Assembly: GCA_900541205.1 (NCBI GenBank)
Contig: UQIV01000006.1
Location: forward strand, 26,157-90,156
Reading direction: 5' to 3'
DNA length: 64,000 bases
From: an uncultured Collinsella sp.
GTDB taxonomy: Bacteria; Actinomycetota; Coriobacteriia; Coriobacteriales; Coriobacteriaceae
Shown: positions 43,965 through 51,795 of the stretch, piece by piece
How positions within the stretch are numbered: position 1 is the stretch's first letter
How the letters are laid out: every line of letters starts with the position of its first letter
Program-made: the position numbers and the translations under genes
Notes under the pieces: generated by a model
What the model saw: the letters and a program-made list of their open reading frames with translations, nothing else
What the model was told of the DNA's origin: nothing
Database searches by the model: none

Positions 43965-45152
43965 ATGTCGAGCCTCACCGGTAAGTCATTGAACCCTGTT
44001 ATGAATCGCAGGAGCGTTATCGCGAGCGCAGCAGGTCTGGGGGCGATGTCCATTCTAGCCGGTTGCTCCTCCAACGGCGGCGACAGCGGTTCCGCTTCGG
44101 GCGACGCTTCGTTTAAGATCGGCACTATCGGCCCGCTGACCGGTGCCAACGCGTCCTACGGCAAGTCCGTTACCCAGGGCGTCGAGCTTGGCTGCAAGGA
44201 TTTCTCGACCAAGGAGCTGCCGCTTGCCAGCAAGGCCGAGGATGACCAGGCCGATGGCGAGAAGGCCGTCAACGCCTTCAACACCCTGCTCGACTGGGGC
44301 ATGCAGGCCCTCGTCGGTCCGACCACCACGGGTGCGTCGGTTGCCGTTGCCGCAGAGTGTGGTAACGACCCCAAGACGTTCATGATCACCCCGTCCGCGT
44401 CCTCCGAGGACGTCACCGACGGCAAGGATTGCGTCTTCCAGGTTTGCTTTACCGACCCCAACCAGGGCGTCAACGCTGCCAAGTTCCTGGCGCAGAAGTA
44501 TGCGGACGAGAAGTTCGTGCTGTTCTATAACTCCGGCGACGCCTATTCTTCGGGCATCGCAGATTCCTTTAAGGCCCAGGCCGCTGAGTCCAAGCTCGAG
44601 GTTGTTGACGAGGAGACCTTTAAGGACGACTCCGCCACGAGCTTTACCAACCAGCTCACCAAGGCCAAGCAGGCCGGCGCCACCATGATCTTTGCGCCGA
44701 TCTACTACACGCCGGCGTCCGTCCTGCTCAAGAACGCCAAGGACATGGGCTACGACGTCAAGATGATGGGCTGCGACGGCATGGACGGCATCCTGGGCGT
44801 TGAGGGCTTCGACACCTCTCTTGCCGAGGGTCTGCTGCTCATGACCCCGTTCTCCGCCGACGACGAGAAGAACGCCGACTTCGTCAACGCCTACAAGGAT
44901 AAGTACGGCGATACCCCCGACCAGTTTGCCGCCGACGCCTACGACGGCGTGCACGCGGTAGCCGAGGCCCTCAAGGAGGCCGGTCTTGGTGTCGACGCCG
45001 ATCCGACCGAGGCCGCCGAGAAGCTGTCCAAGGCTATGCTCAAGATTACCGTTGATGGTCTGACCGGCAAGCTCACCTGGAACGATAAGGGCCAGGTCCA
45101 GAAGGAGCCCACGGCGTACGTCATCACCGACGGCAAGTACGTACAGGCCTAA
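43965..45152 (+). CDS. livJ: Branched-chain amino acid ABC transporter, substrate-binding lipoprotein
   Basis: A 395-residue LivJ-type periplasmic-binding-fold lipoprotein. The N-terminus NRRSVIASAAG then LAGC gives a lipobox with the lipidated Cys near 37 and a twin-arginine-like pair, so Tat export is possible. The binding domain begins IGTIGPLTGANASYGKS, with VGPTTTGASVAVA, ITPSASSEDVTDG, GDAYSSGIADSFK, and ends GLTGKLTWNDKGQV. It captures Leu/Ile/Val or related amino acids for the LivHMGF permease downstream. GAGAGGAGAG lies before the start. A degenerate copy precedes it. The reading starts at the ATG at 43965. Confidence 0.92.
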   Translation: MSSLTGKSLNPVMNRRSVIASAAGLGAMSILAGCSSNGGDSGSASGDASFKIGTIGPLTGANASYGKSVTQGVELGCKDFSTKELPLASKAEDDQADGEKAVNAFNTLLDWGMQALVGPTTTGASVAVAAECGNDPKTFMITPSASSEDVTDGKDCVFQVCFTDPNQGVNAAKFLAQKYADEKFVLFYNSGDAYSSGIADSFKAQAAESKLEVVDEETFKDDSATSFTNQLTKAKQAGATMIFAPIYYTPASVLLKNAKDMGYDVKMMGCDGMDGILGVEGFDTSLAEGLLLMTPFSADDEKNADFVNAYKDKYGDTPDQFAADAYDGVHAVAEALKEAGLGVDADPTEAAEKLSKAMLKITVDGLTGKLTWNDKGQVQKEPTAYVITDGKYVQA

Positions 45153-45184
45153 TAGGCCGCCTTACATAGAGCGGTTTTGATCCC

Positions 45185-45249
45185 AAGCAGGGGAGGTTTT
45201 GGCCTTCCCTGCTTGCTTGGTATCTAGGGACAGCGTAACGTCCCTGTTT
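45185..45249 (+). terminator. Two hairpins between livJ and livH (attenuator/terminator)
   Basis: First, AAGCAGGGGAGG (45185-45196) pairs with CCTTCCCTGCTT (45203-45214), 12 pairs including one G-T, loop of six. Second, AGGGAC (45226-45231) pairs with GTCCCT (45240-45245), followed by GTTTT. Partial termination here would let livJ be made in excess over the permease, as is usual for such operons. Confidence 0.6.
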
Positions 45250-45291
45250 TATACATTAACTGGAAACCTATTCGAAAGGGGGATGTGGAAC

Positions 45292-46173
45292 ATGACGGTC
45301 TTTATCCAATACCTGGTCAACGGCCTGTCCATGGGCAGCGTCTACGCCATCATCGCGTTGGGCTACACCATGGTCTACGGTATCGCCAAGATGCTCAACT
45401 TCGCTCACGGCGATGTCATCATGGTCGGTGCCTATGTCTCGTTCTGCGCCACGTCGTATCTCGGCCTCCCGGGCTGGGCATCTGTAGTTCTCTCTTGTGT
45501 GGTCTGCACGGTTCTCGGTGTTCTCATTGAGGGTCTGGCCTATAAGCCGCTGCGCCAAGCAGGCCCGCTGGCCGTTCTGATCACGGCCATCGGCGTGTCT
45601 TACTTCCTACAGAACGCCGCGCAGCTTCTGTGGGGCGCCACGCCCAAGAACTTCACTTCGCTCGTCACCTTCCCGGTGCCGGAGTTCTTGGCCAAGTTTA
45701 ACGTAAGCGCCGTCTCACTCGTCACCATCGTCGCCTGCCTGGTTATCATGGCCGGCCTGATGTTCTTTACGGGTAAGACCAAGATGGGCAAGGCCATGCG
45801 CGCCGTGTCCGAGGACAAGGCCGCCGCTCAGCTCATGGGCATCAACGTCAACCGCACCATCTCGATGACGTTCGCCATCGGCTCCGCCCTTGCCGCCATC
45901 GCCGGTGTGCTCCTGTGCTCCTACTCGCCGGTCCTGCAGCCCACCACGGGCGCCATGCCTGGCATCAAGGCCTTCGATGCCGCCGTTTTCGGCGGCATCG
46001 GCTCCATCCCCGGTGCCTTTGTCGGTGGCATTCTCATCGGCATCATCGAGGCGATGGCGCAGGCTTACATTTCCACGAGCCTTGCCAACTCCATCGTCTT
46101 TGGTGTTTTGATCATCGTCCTGCTCGTCAAGCCTGCCGGCCTCTTGGGCAAGTACGTCCCCGAGAAGGTGTAG
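45292..46173 (+). CDS. livH: Branched-chain amino acid ABC transporter permease LivH
   Basis: A 293-residue permease with about eight helices: MTVFIQYLVNGLSMGSVYAI, GYTMVYGIAKMLNFAHGDVIM, and the family signature GKAMRAVSEDKAAAQLMGIN, which contacts the ATPase. AVFGGIGSIPGAFVGGILIG closes it. The ATG at 45292 has GAAAGGGGG upstream; an ATG nine bases earlier is too close to the site. It forms the channel together with LivM, whose gene follows almost without a gap. Confidence 0.92.
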   Translation: MTVFIQYLVNGLSMGSVYAIIALGYTMVYGIAKMLNFAHGDVIMVGAYVSFCATSYLGLPGWASVVLSCVVCTVLGVLIEGLAYKPLRQAGPLAVLITAIGVSYFLQNAAQLLWGATPKNFTSLVTFPVPEFLAKFNVSAVSLVTIVACLVIMAGLMFFTGKTKMGKAMRAVSEDKAAAQLMGINVNRTISMTFAIGSALAAIAGVLLCSYSPVLQPTTGAMPGIKAFDAAVFGGIGSIPGAFVGGILIGIIEAMAQAYISTSLANSIVFGVLIIVLLVKPAGLLGKYVPEKV

Positions 46174-46182
46174 GTGAGCGTT

Positions 46183-47262
46183 ATGAAGTTTCTTAAAGAC
46201 AAGCAGACGCGTCACGATTTTGTCACGTACGCCATGTGCATCGTGGCATTTGCCATCGTGTTCTTTATGCAGTCCAACCATATGATCCCGCGCATGATTG
46301 CCGGTCAGCTGGTTCCCATCACGGCCTATATCGTCATGGCCATCTCCCTTAACCTTGTCGTCGGCATCGCGGGCGACTTGTCGCTGGGCCACGCGGGCTT
46401 TATGAGCGTCGGTGCCTATACGGGCATCGTCACCGCCGTCGCGCTGGAGAGCACCGTTCCGTCCGATCCGATGCGTCTGATCATCAGCATTGTGGTCGGC
46501 GCTATCGCCGCTGCCATCTTGGGCTTCTTGATCGGTATCCCGGTCCTGCGCCTGAGCGGCGACTATCTGGCCATCGTGACCCTGGCTTTTGGCGAGATCA
46601 TCAAAGAGGTCGTCACCTGCCTCATTGTGGGCGTCGATTCCCGCGGCCTGCATGTGATCTTTAACATCACGGGTAACTCCACGATCGACGACCTGCACCT
46701 GCTCGAGGACGGCACCGCCATCATCAAGGGCGCGCAGGGAGCATCGGGCGTGTCGACCTATTCGACCTTCCTTGCCGGCGCAATCCTGGTTATGGTCTCG
46801 CTCGTGATTGTACTCAACCTGGTTCGCAGCCGTACCGGTCGTGCCATTATTGCCGTGCGCGACAACAAGATCGCTGCCGAGTCTGTGGGTATCTCCGTCA
46901 CCCAGTACCGCATGATCGCCTTCGTGGTTTCCGCCGCCCTCGCCGGTGCTGCCGGAGCCCTTTTCGGCGGTAACTTCTCGCAGCTTTCCGCCACTAAGTT
47001 CGACTTCAACACGTCGATCCTCATTCTGGTGTTCGTGGTCCTGGGCGGTCTGGGCAACATGCGCGGTTCCGTTATCGCGGCGGCGCTGCTTACGGTGCTC
47101 CCCGAGCTGCTCCGTCAGTTCTCGGACTACCGCATGCTCATCTACGCCATCGTGTTGATTCTGGTCATGGTCTTTACCAACAACCCACAGCTCAAGGCGT
47201 TCTTCGCACGCATTAAGGACCGCTTTGCTTCCAAGAAGGAGGTGGCAGCCGATGCCCAGTAA
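46183..47262 (+). CDS. livM: Branched-chain amino acid ABC transporter permease LivM
   Basis: About 359 residues with roughly ten helices. Characteristic stretches are MAISLNLVVGIAGDLSLGHAGF (in two pieces), the SGDYLAIVTLAFGEI block, and VRDNKIAAESVGISVTQYR, the cytoplasmic loop coupling to the ATPases. The ATG at 46183 is used, with AGGTGAG upstream; a GTG at 46174 directly after the livH stop is an alternative adding three residues. The last codons overlap the start of livG. Confidence 0.9.
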   Translation: MKFLKDKQTRHDFVTYAMCIVAFAIVFFMQSNHMIPRMIAGQLVPITAYIVMAISLNLVVGIAGDLSLGHAGFMSVGAYTGIVTAVALESTVPSDPMRLIISIVVGAIAAAILGFLIGIPVLRLSGDYLAIVTLAFGEIIKEVVTCLIVGVDSRGLHVIFNITGNSTIDDLHLLEDGTAIIKGAQGASGVSTYSTFLAGAILVMVSLVIVLNLVRSRTGRAIIAVRDNKIAAESVGISVTQYRMIAFVVSAALAGAAGALFGGNFSQLSATKFDFNTSILILVFVVLGGLGNMRGSVIAAALLTVLPELLRQFSDYRMLIYAIVLILVMVFTNNPQLKAFFARIKDRFASKKEVAADAQ

Positions 47263-48112
47263 GTTTGAGTTCAACAAGGGCAAGATGGTTCCGTATCCTT
47301 CTGGCGCCATCGTTCCCGACCGCGACCTGGGCCAGCGCCCGGCGCTCGAGTGCATCCACCTGGGCATTGAATTCGGCGGCCTTAAGGCGGTCGACGACTT
47401 TAGCCTGACCATCGGCAAGACCGAGATCGCCGGTCTCATCGGCCCCAACGGTGCCGGCAAGACCACAGTCTTCAACCTGCTCACCAAGGTGTACCAGCCT
47501 ACGCACGGCACCATCCTGCTCGACGGTGAGGACACTTCGGGCAAGTCGGTCTACCAGGTCAACCGCATGGGTATTGCCCGTACGTTCCAGAACATTCGCC
47601 TGTTCAACACCATGACGGTGGAGGACAACGTTAAGGTCGGCCTGCACAACCAGGAGCGCTACTCCGGTTTTGAGGGCGTGCTGCGCCTGCCGACGTATTG
47701 GAAGCACGAGAAGGCTGCCCACGAGCGCGCCATGGAGCTGCTGTCCATTTTTGACATGGAGCACCTGGCAAATGAACAGGCCGGCTCGCTTCCTTACGGC
47801 GCTCAGCGTCGTCTGGAAATCGTCCGCGCGCTTGCCACCAACCCCAAGCTGCTGCTGCTCGACGAGCCTGCCGCCGGCATGAACCCGTCCGAGACCGCAG
47901 AGCTCATGGCGAACATCGTCAAGATTCGCGACACCTTCGGCATCGCCATCATGCTTATCGAGCATGATATGTCGCTCGTTATGAACATCTGCGAGGGCAT
48001 CTGCGTGCTTAACTTTGGCAAGGTTATCGCCAAGGGCACGGCAGAGGAAATCCAGAACAACGACGCCGTTATCGAGGCGTATCTGGGTAAGCAGGATAAG
48101 GGGGAGAACTAA
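47252..48112 (+). CDS. livG: Branched-chain amino acid ABC transporter ATPase LivG
   Basis: A 286-residue ABC ATPase. Walker A is GPNGAGKTT, the Q-loop is in ARTFQNIRLF, the signature is LPYGAQRRLEIVRAL (LPYGAQRR in place of the usual LSGGQ, normal for LivG), Walker B is LLLLDEPAAGMNP, and the H-loop is IEHDMSLVM. The N-terminus carries a 30-residue extension before the core. The ATG at 47252 has AAGGAGGTGG upstream and overlaps the end of livM. It dimerises with LivF. Confidence 0.93.
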   Translation: MPSKFEFNKGKMVPYPSGAIVPDRDLGQRPALECIHLGIEFGGLKAVDDFSLTIGKTEIAGLIGPNGAGKTTVFNLLTKVYQPTHGTILLDGEDTSGKSVYQVNRMGIARTFQNIRLFNTMTVEDNVKVGLHNQERYSGFEGVLRLPTYWKHEKAAHERAMELLSIFDMEHLANEQAGSLPYGAQRRLEIVRALATNPKLLLLDEPAAGMNPSETAELMANIVKIRDTFGIAIMLIEHDMSLVMNICEGICVLNFGKVIAKGTAEEIQNNDAVIEAYLGKQDKGEN

Positions 48113-48826
48113 ATGGCAGAGCCGATGCTTTCCGTCTACAACATCAACGTCTGGTACGGCGCCATCCACGCCATCAAGGACATCTCCTTTAACGTTAACG
48201 AGGGCGAGATCGTGGCCTTGATTGGTGCCAACGGTGCCGGCAAGTCCACAACGCTCAAGACCGTCTCGGGCCTGCTGCGCTCCAAGACCGGCTCCATCAA
48301 GTTTATGGGCGAGGACATTACCCATACGCCCGCTGATAAGCTGGTTGGTAAGGGGCTGGCTCAGGTTCCCGAGGGTCGTCGCGCCTTTTTGCAGATGACG
48401 GTTGAGGAGAACCTGGAGATGGGTGCCTATACGCAGCCCAAGTCCACGGTGGCTCCGGGCCTGGAGCGCGTCTACGAGCAGTTCCCGCGCCTGAAGGAAC
48501 GTCGTCGCCAGGTCGCCGGTACCCTTTCAGGCGGCGAGCAGCAGATGCTCGTTATGGGGCGCGCCCTTATGAGTAACCCTAAACTGCTCATGCTCGACGA
48601 ACCCTCCATGGGTCTGGCGCCGATTCTGATCGAACAGATCTTCCAGATTGTCGAGGACCTGCACAAGGCCGGCACCACGGTGCTTCTGGTTGAGCAAAAC
48701 GCGCAGATGGCGCTTTCCATCGCCACGCGCGGCTACGTGCTCGAGACCGGCAAGATCACCATGACCGGCACCGGCCAAGAGCTCCTACACGATGATAACG
48801 TCCGCAAAGCCTACCTCGGAGGCTAA
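48113..48826 (+). CDS. livF: Branched-chain amino acid ABC transporter ATPase LivF
   Basis: A 237-residue ABC ATPase starting one base after the livG stop codon, with AAGGGGGAG just before. Walker A is GANGAGKSTT, the signature is LSGGEQQMLVMGRAL, Walker B is LLMLDEPSMGLAP, and VEQNAQMALSIA is the H-loop region. It is the last gene of the livJHMGF operon and is followed by a strong terminator. Confidence 0.94.
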   Translation: MAEPMLSVYNINVWYGAIHAIKDISFNVNEGEIVALIGANGAGKSTTLKTVSGLLRSKTGSIKFMGEDITHTPADKLVGKGLAQVPEGRRAFLQMTVEENLEMGAYTQPKSTVAPGLERVYEQFPRLKERRRQVAGTLSGGEQQMLVMGRALMSNPKLLMLDEPSMGLAPILIEQIFQIVEDLHKAGTTVLLVEQNAQMALSIATRGYVLETGKITMTGTGQELLHDDNVRKAYLGG

Positions 48827-48836
48827 CCCGCCTAAC

Positions 48837-48875
48837 AAAAGGGGCGCTGACTATCTCAGTCAGCGCCCCTTTTTA
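48837..48875 (+). terminator. Intrinsic terminator of the liv operon
   Basis: GGGGCGCTGACT (48841-48852) pairs perfectly with AGTCAGCGCCCC (48858-48869), flanked by an A-run on the left and five T on the right (48870-48874). It lies just after the livF stop. Confidence 0.92.
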
Positions 48876-48941
48876 GTTGCGGTGAAATAGGGACTGAATA
48901 CGGGCTCCAGAGGCCAAAAGAGTCCCTATTCCACCGCAACT
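48875..48941. repeat. Long hairpin with GGGAC motif between livF and cutC
   Basis: Arms of 21 bases (48875-48895 and 48921-48941) match with a single mismatch, around a 25-base loop. The arms read AGTTGCGGTG and AATAGGGACT on one side. The GGTGG/CCACC and GGGAC elements recall the palindrome at 4334. It directly abuts the liv terminator. Confidence 0.6.
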
Positions 48942-49000
48942 TCATGGGGATGTGTGACAATGCCCGTCGGAAAACATCTGCTGTCTTTGGGGGTCTATCT

Positions 49001-49678
49001 ATGCTGTACGAGTTTTGTGCCGAGAACTTTGAGCGGGTGCCGGCGGCTATCGATGCCGGTGCAAGGCGTATCGAACTGTGCGACAACCTTGCCGTCGGTG
49101 GTACTACGCCCTCGGCCGGCGTTATCAGCGCTACGGTCAACTACGCCCACGAACAAGGCGCACAGGTGATGTGCATGATTCGCCCGCGTGGTGGCGACTT
49201 TCATTACAACCAGGACGAGCTGCGCATGATGGAGATGGACCTGGGCCTTGCCGTGAGTGCGGGCATTGACGGCTTGGTCTTTGGCTGCTGCAAGCCCTGC
49301 GCTGGCGGATGGGCGCTCGACGAACTCACGCTTGGCGCCCTCGTGATGGCTGCGGGTTGCGCGACCGAGGAATGCAAGCGTGAGCCCATCGACATCACCT
49401 TCCACATGGCATTTGACCAGCTCTCGCCCGAGGCTCAGCTCGACGCGATTGACACACTCGCCGACTGCGGCATCACACGCATCCTGACGCATGGTGGCGC
49501 TGCCGGTACGCCGATCGAGGACAACTTCGAAAACTTGGCCCGCTTGATCGAGTATGCGGGCGACCGCTTGACCATCCTTCCCGGCGGCGGCATTTCCACG
49601 GCCAACCGCGATACCGTGGCGGCGGCACTGGGCGTCTCCGAGCTCCATGGCACCAAGATCGTGCCGCTGGAGGTATAA
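49001..49678 (+). CDS. cutC: CutC family copper homeostasis protein
   Basis: A 225-residue TIM-barrel protein with the CutC order: YEFCAENFERVPAAIDAGARRIELCDNL (in two pieces), GGTTPSAGVI, CMIRPRGGDFHYN, FGCCKPCAGGW, HMAFDQL, ILTHGGAAG and LPGGGIS. CutC was named for copper tolerance in E. coli; its biochemical function is unsettled. The ATG at 49001 is chosen since the preceding TTGGGGGTCTATCT gives a fair ribosome site and the conserved start is MLYEF. A GTG start for the next gene lies three bases after its stop, so the two are one operon. Confidence 0.88.
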   Translation: MLYEFCAENFERVPAAIDAGARRIELCDNLAVGGTTPSAGVISATVNYAHEQGAQVMCMIRPRGGDFHYNQDELRMMEMDLGLAVSAGIDGLVFGCCKPCAGGWALDELTLGALVMAAGCATEECKREPIDITFHMAFDQLSPEAQLDAIDTLADCGITRILTHGGAAGTPIEDNFENLARLIEYAGDRLTILPGGGISTANRDTVAAALGVSELHGTKIVPLEV

Positions 49679-49681
49679 CCC

Positions 49682-50479
49682 GTGGCGCTGGTATTTGACG
49701 TTCGGCAGGCGAGCGGTAAGCCCGACGACAACCGCCGCCCCGGCACCGCGTGCCCCTTTTGCGATACCGAGGAACTCGCCAATATCATCCGGCGCGACGG
49801 TGACTGCATCTGGCTCGAGAATAAGTTTAAGACCTTGCGGGCCACTCGCCAGACCGTATTGATTGAGTCGTCCGACCACGACGCCGACCTGGTGACCTAT
49901 GCGCCGGACGAGCTGCATCATGTTATGCGATTTGCTCTGGATTGCTGGCAGCGGATGATTGACTCCCGACAGTATCGCAGCGTTCTCATGTACAAGAACA
50001 AGGGTCCGCTCTCGGGCGGTAGTCTCGTTCATCCGCACATGCAGATTGTGGGTTTGGAGCAGGAAAACGGTTATGCTTCGCTGACTTCCGCCAATTTCGA
50101 AGGCATCAATGTCTGGCAACAGGAGAGAATCTCGGTCAACATCTCAACCGAACCGATTATGGGGTTCTTTGAGGTCAATGTTTCAGCCCCGCAGGGAATC
50201 GCTGCCAGCGATGACACGAGAGACCAAGCCGAGGCGGATCTCTTCGCCGATGCGATCCAGGTAGCTCTGCGCTATATCCTGAACGAGCACCACGGTGGTC
50301 GCGCAGAGTCGTACAACCTGTTCTTCTATCACCTGGGCGGTCGGACCATTGCCAAGGCGCTGCCGCGTTGGGTGGTTTCGCCCTACTTTGTCGGCTATCG
50401 TTTGGCCCAGGTCAATGCTGAGACCACGCTCGATGTCGATGCTGAGCGCCTGCGTGCGCATCTGGAAACGCTCGTATAG
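49682..50479 (+). CDS. DUF4931 (HIT/GalT-like) protein
   Basis: A 265-residue protein beginning at GTG three bases after cutC. CPFCDTEEL near 24-32 is a half zinc knuckle, and GSLVHPHMQIVGL near 112-124 is the HxHxQ-type catalytic region of HIT and galactose-1-phosphate uridylyltransferase folds. The HPHMQ part fits the nucleotidyl-transfer histidine. The family annotated as DUF4931 matches this length and motif set; the substrate is unknown. It is co-translated with cutC. Confidence 0.8.
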   Translation: MALVFDVRQASGKPDDNRRPGTACPFCDTEELANIIRRDGDCIWLENKFKTLRATRQTVLIESSDHDADLVTYAPDELHHVMRFALDCWQRMIDSRQYRSVLMYKNKGPLSGGSLVHPHMQIVGLEQENGYASLTSANFEGINVWQQERISVNISTEPIMGFFEVNVSAPQGIAASDDTRDQAEADLFADAIQVALRYILNEHHGGRAESYNLFFYHLGGRTIAKALPRWVVSPYFVGYRLAQVNAETTLDVDAERLRAHLETLV

Positions 50480-50508
50480 TAAGACTAGCCCCACGTAATG
50501 CGGACAGT

Positions 50509-51507
50509 CTAGCGTGCCATGGCGTCGCGGCCGGCCTCGACCCGCTTGCGCTGGGCGGCGCGCTCCTCGCCGGTCAGACGTTCAAAGAGATGTCCGATAA
50601 CCGAGGCGAGCACCTGCTGAAACAGCGTGCCGCACATGACGGGAAACACGACCTCGCCGGGAAAATACTGTGTGGCGATGACGGCGCCCGAAGAGATGTT
50701 ACGCATGCCGCAGGTAAAGCACATGGTAGTCGTCTCGCTATATGGCAGATGCAGCGCACGGGCGACCAGAAAACCGACGACAAAGCCGCTGATGGCGAAG
50801 GTCAAAATAAAGAGGGCGACTTCCAGGCGCACCGCGTTCATGTGCAGCACGTACTCGCTCATGGCGGTGGAGTTGGAGGCGATAACGCCCATCATCATGA
50901 ACTTGCAGGCGGGCGAGAGCGCGGGGGAGAGCTTCTCGTGTCCCCATCCACGCGTGAGCTCGTTGATCACGATGCCGAGCACGGCGGGGATGGCGATCAT
51001 AAAGGCCATGTCCTGCATCATGCTCGGCACATCGATCGAGACGGTGGCACCCAGCAAGAGCTTAAGCGTGAGCGGAATCGTCACAGGGGAGATAACCGAG
51101 GACGTCAGGATGATGGTGAGCGCGAGCGGGCCGTTGCCGCCGAACATGCTGATCCACATAAAAGCGGTGACGGCCACGGGCACGCTGTACTCGAGCACGA
51201 TGCCGCAGACAAGGTTGGGGTTGGAGCTAAAGAAGAGTGACCCCATGGCATACGCCGCGATGGGAATAAGCACTGCCGAGACCAGCAACGCCAGAATCAG
51301 GTGCAGCGGACGGTGGAACACCTCGGCTACCTGGTGAAAGGTGTTGCTGAGCGCACCCTGAAACGTCATAAAGGCGAAGAGGGCGGGAACAATGGGCTTG
51401 AGTACGCCGATCTGCTGGGGAAAGAGCACGCCGAGCGCCACGCAAATCGGAACGATGATCTGCATATGCCCCGCGAGGAACTTTCCCAGTCCAGCCCATT
51501 GCTTCAT
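50509..51507 (-). CDS. Bile acid:sodium symporter family (BASS) transporter
   Basis: A 332-residue protein with about nine to ten helices. Motifs include PIVPALFAFMTFQGALS, LVCGIVLEYSVPVAVTAF (the helix-5 crossing region), ALTIILTSSVISPVTIPL, and CFTCGMRNISSGAVIA, typical of the helix-9 crossover of BASS proteins. Members take up bile acids or other organic anions such as pantoate or pyruvate with Na+, and the substrate here is not known. The C-terminus is basic and cytoplasmic. It is divergent from the recJ fusion gene. Confidence 0.87.
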   Translation of the reverse strand: MKQWAGLGKFLAGHMQIIVPICVALGVLFPQQIGVLKPIVPALFAFMTFQGALSNTFHQVAEVFHRPLHLILALLVSAVLIPIAAYAMGSLFFSSNPNLVCGIVLEYSVPVAVTAFMWISMFGGNGPLALTIILTSSVISPVTIPLTLKLLLGATVSIDVPSMMQDMAFMIAIPAVLGIVINELTRGWGHEKLSPALSPACKFMMMGVIASNSTAMSEYVLHMNAVRLEVALFILTFAISGFVVGFLVARALHLPYSETTTMCFTCGMRNISSGAVIATQYFPGEVVFPVMCGTLFQQVLASVIGHLFERLTGEERAAQRKRVEAGRDAMAR

Positions 51508-51644
51508 ATGCCCCGTGACTCCCTTTATCCGCGAACTCGTTTGTATGGATATGCTAGACGCTCGTATGTGTCCGTGCGGCTGAAACGCTCGATTATTTCG
51601 AGGGCATTACCGCCATCGTTTACCGAAACCGCGGCGCACCGCGG

Positions 51645-51673
51645 CGTTTTGCGTCCGCGCTGCACGGTATAAT
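51645..51673 (+). promoter_or_regulatory. Probable promoter of the recJ-helicase gene
   Basis: A perfect TATAAT at 51668-51673 lies about 56 bases before the upstream ATG at 51730. The position 17 bases before it (51645-51650, CGTTTT) is a poor -35, so recognition may depend on the -10 alone or on an activator. Confidence 0.5.
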
Positions 51674-51729
51674 AAATCCGTTCAACAGATCTGCCTGCCG
51701 AAGCGGGCATACACAGAGGACTCATCGCT

Positions 51730-51795
51730 ATGAACCGTGAGAGGTATCGCGGCGACCTGCCCCTATCAGGGGTGGGTGCCTATGTCATCGCTTAA
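51730..51795 (+). CDS. 21-residue upstream reading frame overlapping recJ
   Basis: ATG at 51730 with AGAGGA ten bases before gives the 21-residue frame MNRERYRGDLPLSGVGAYVIA, stopping at 51793-51795. It overlaps the recJ start (ATG 51782) by 14 bases in another frame. The ribosome site of recJ itself is weaker, so recJ may be translated by re-initiation after this frame. It could also be a fortuitous ATG. The peptide matches nothing I recognise. Confidence 0.4.
   Translation: MNRERYRGDLPLSGVGAYVIA

Noticed and set aside
45715..47544. A 609-codon minus-strand frame opposite livHMG
   Set aside because: It is antisense to three well-supported transporter genes and is rich in His, Asp and Gly repeats, typical of a mirror frame.
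51525..51725. A 66-codon minus-strand frame in the gap between the BASS and recJ genes
   Set aside because: No ribosome site, no domain, and it covers the probable recJ promoter.
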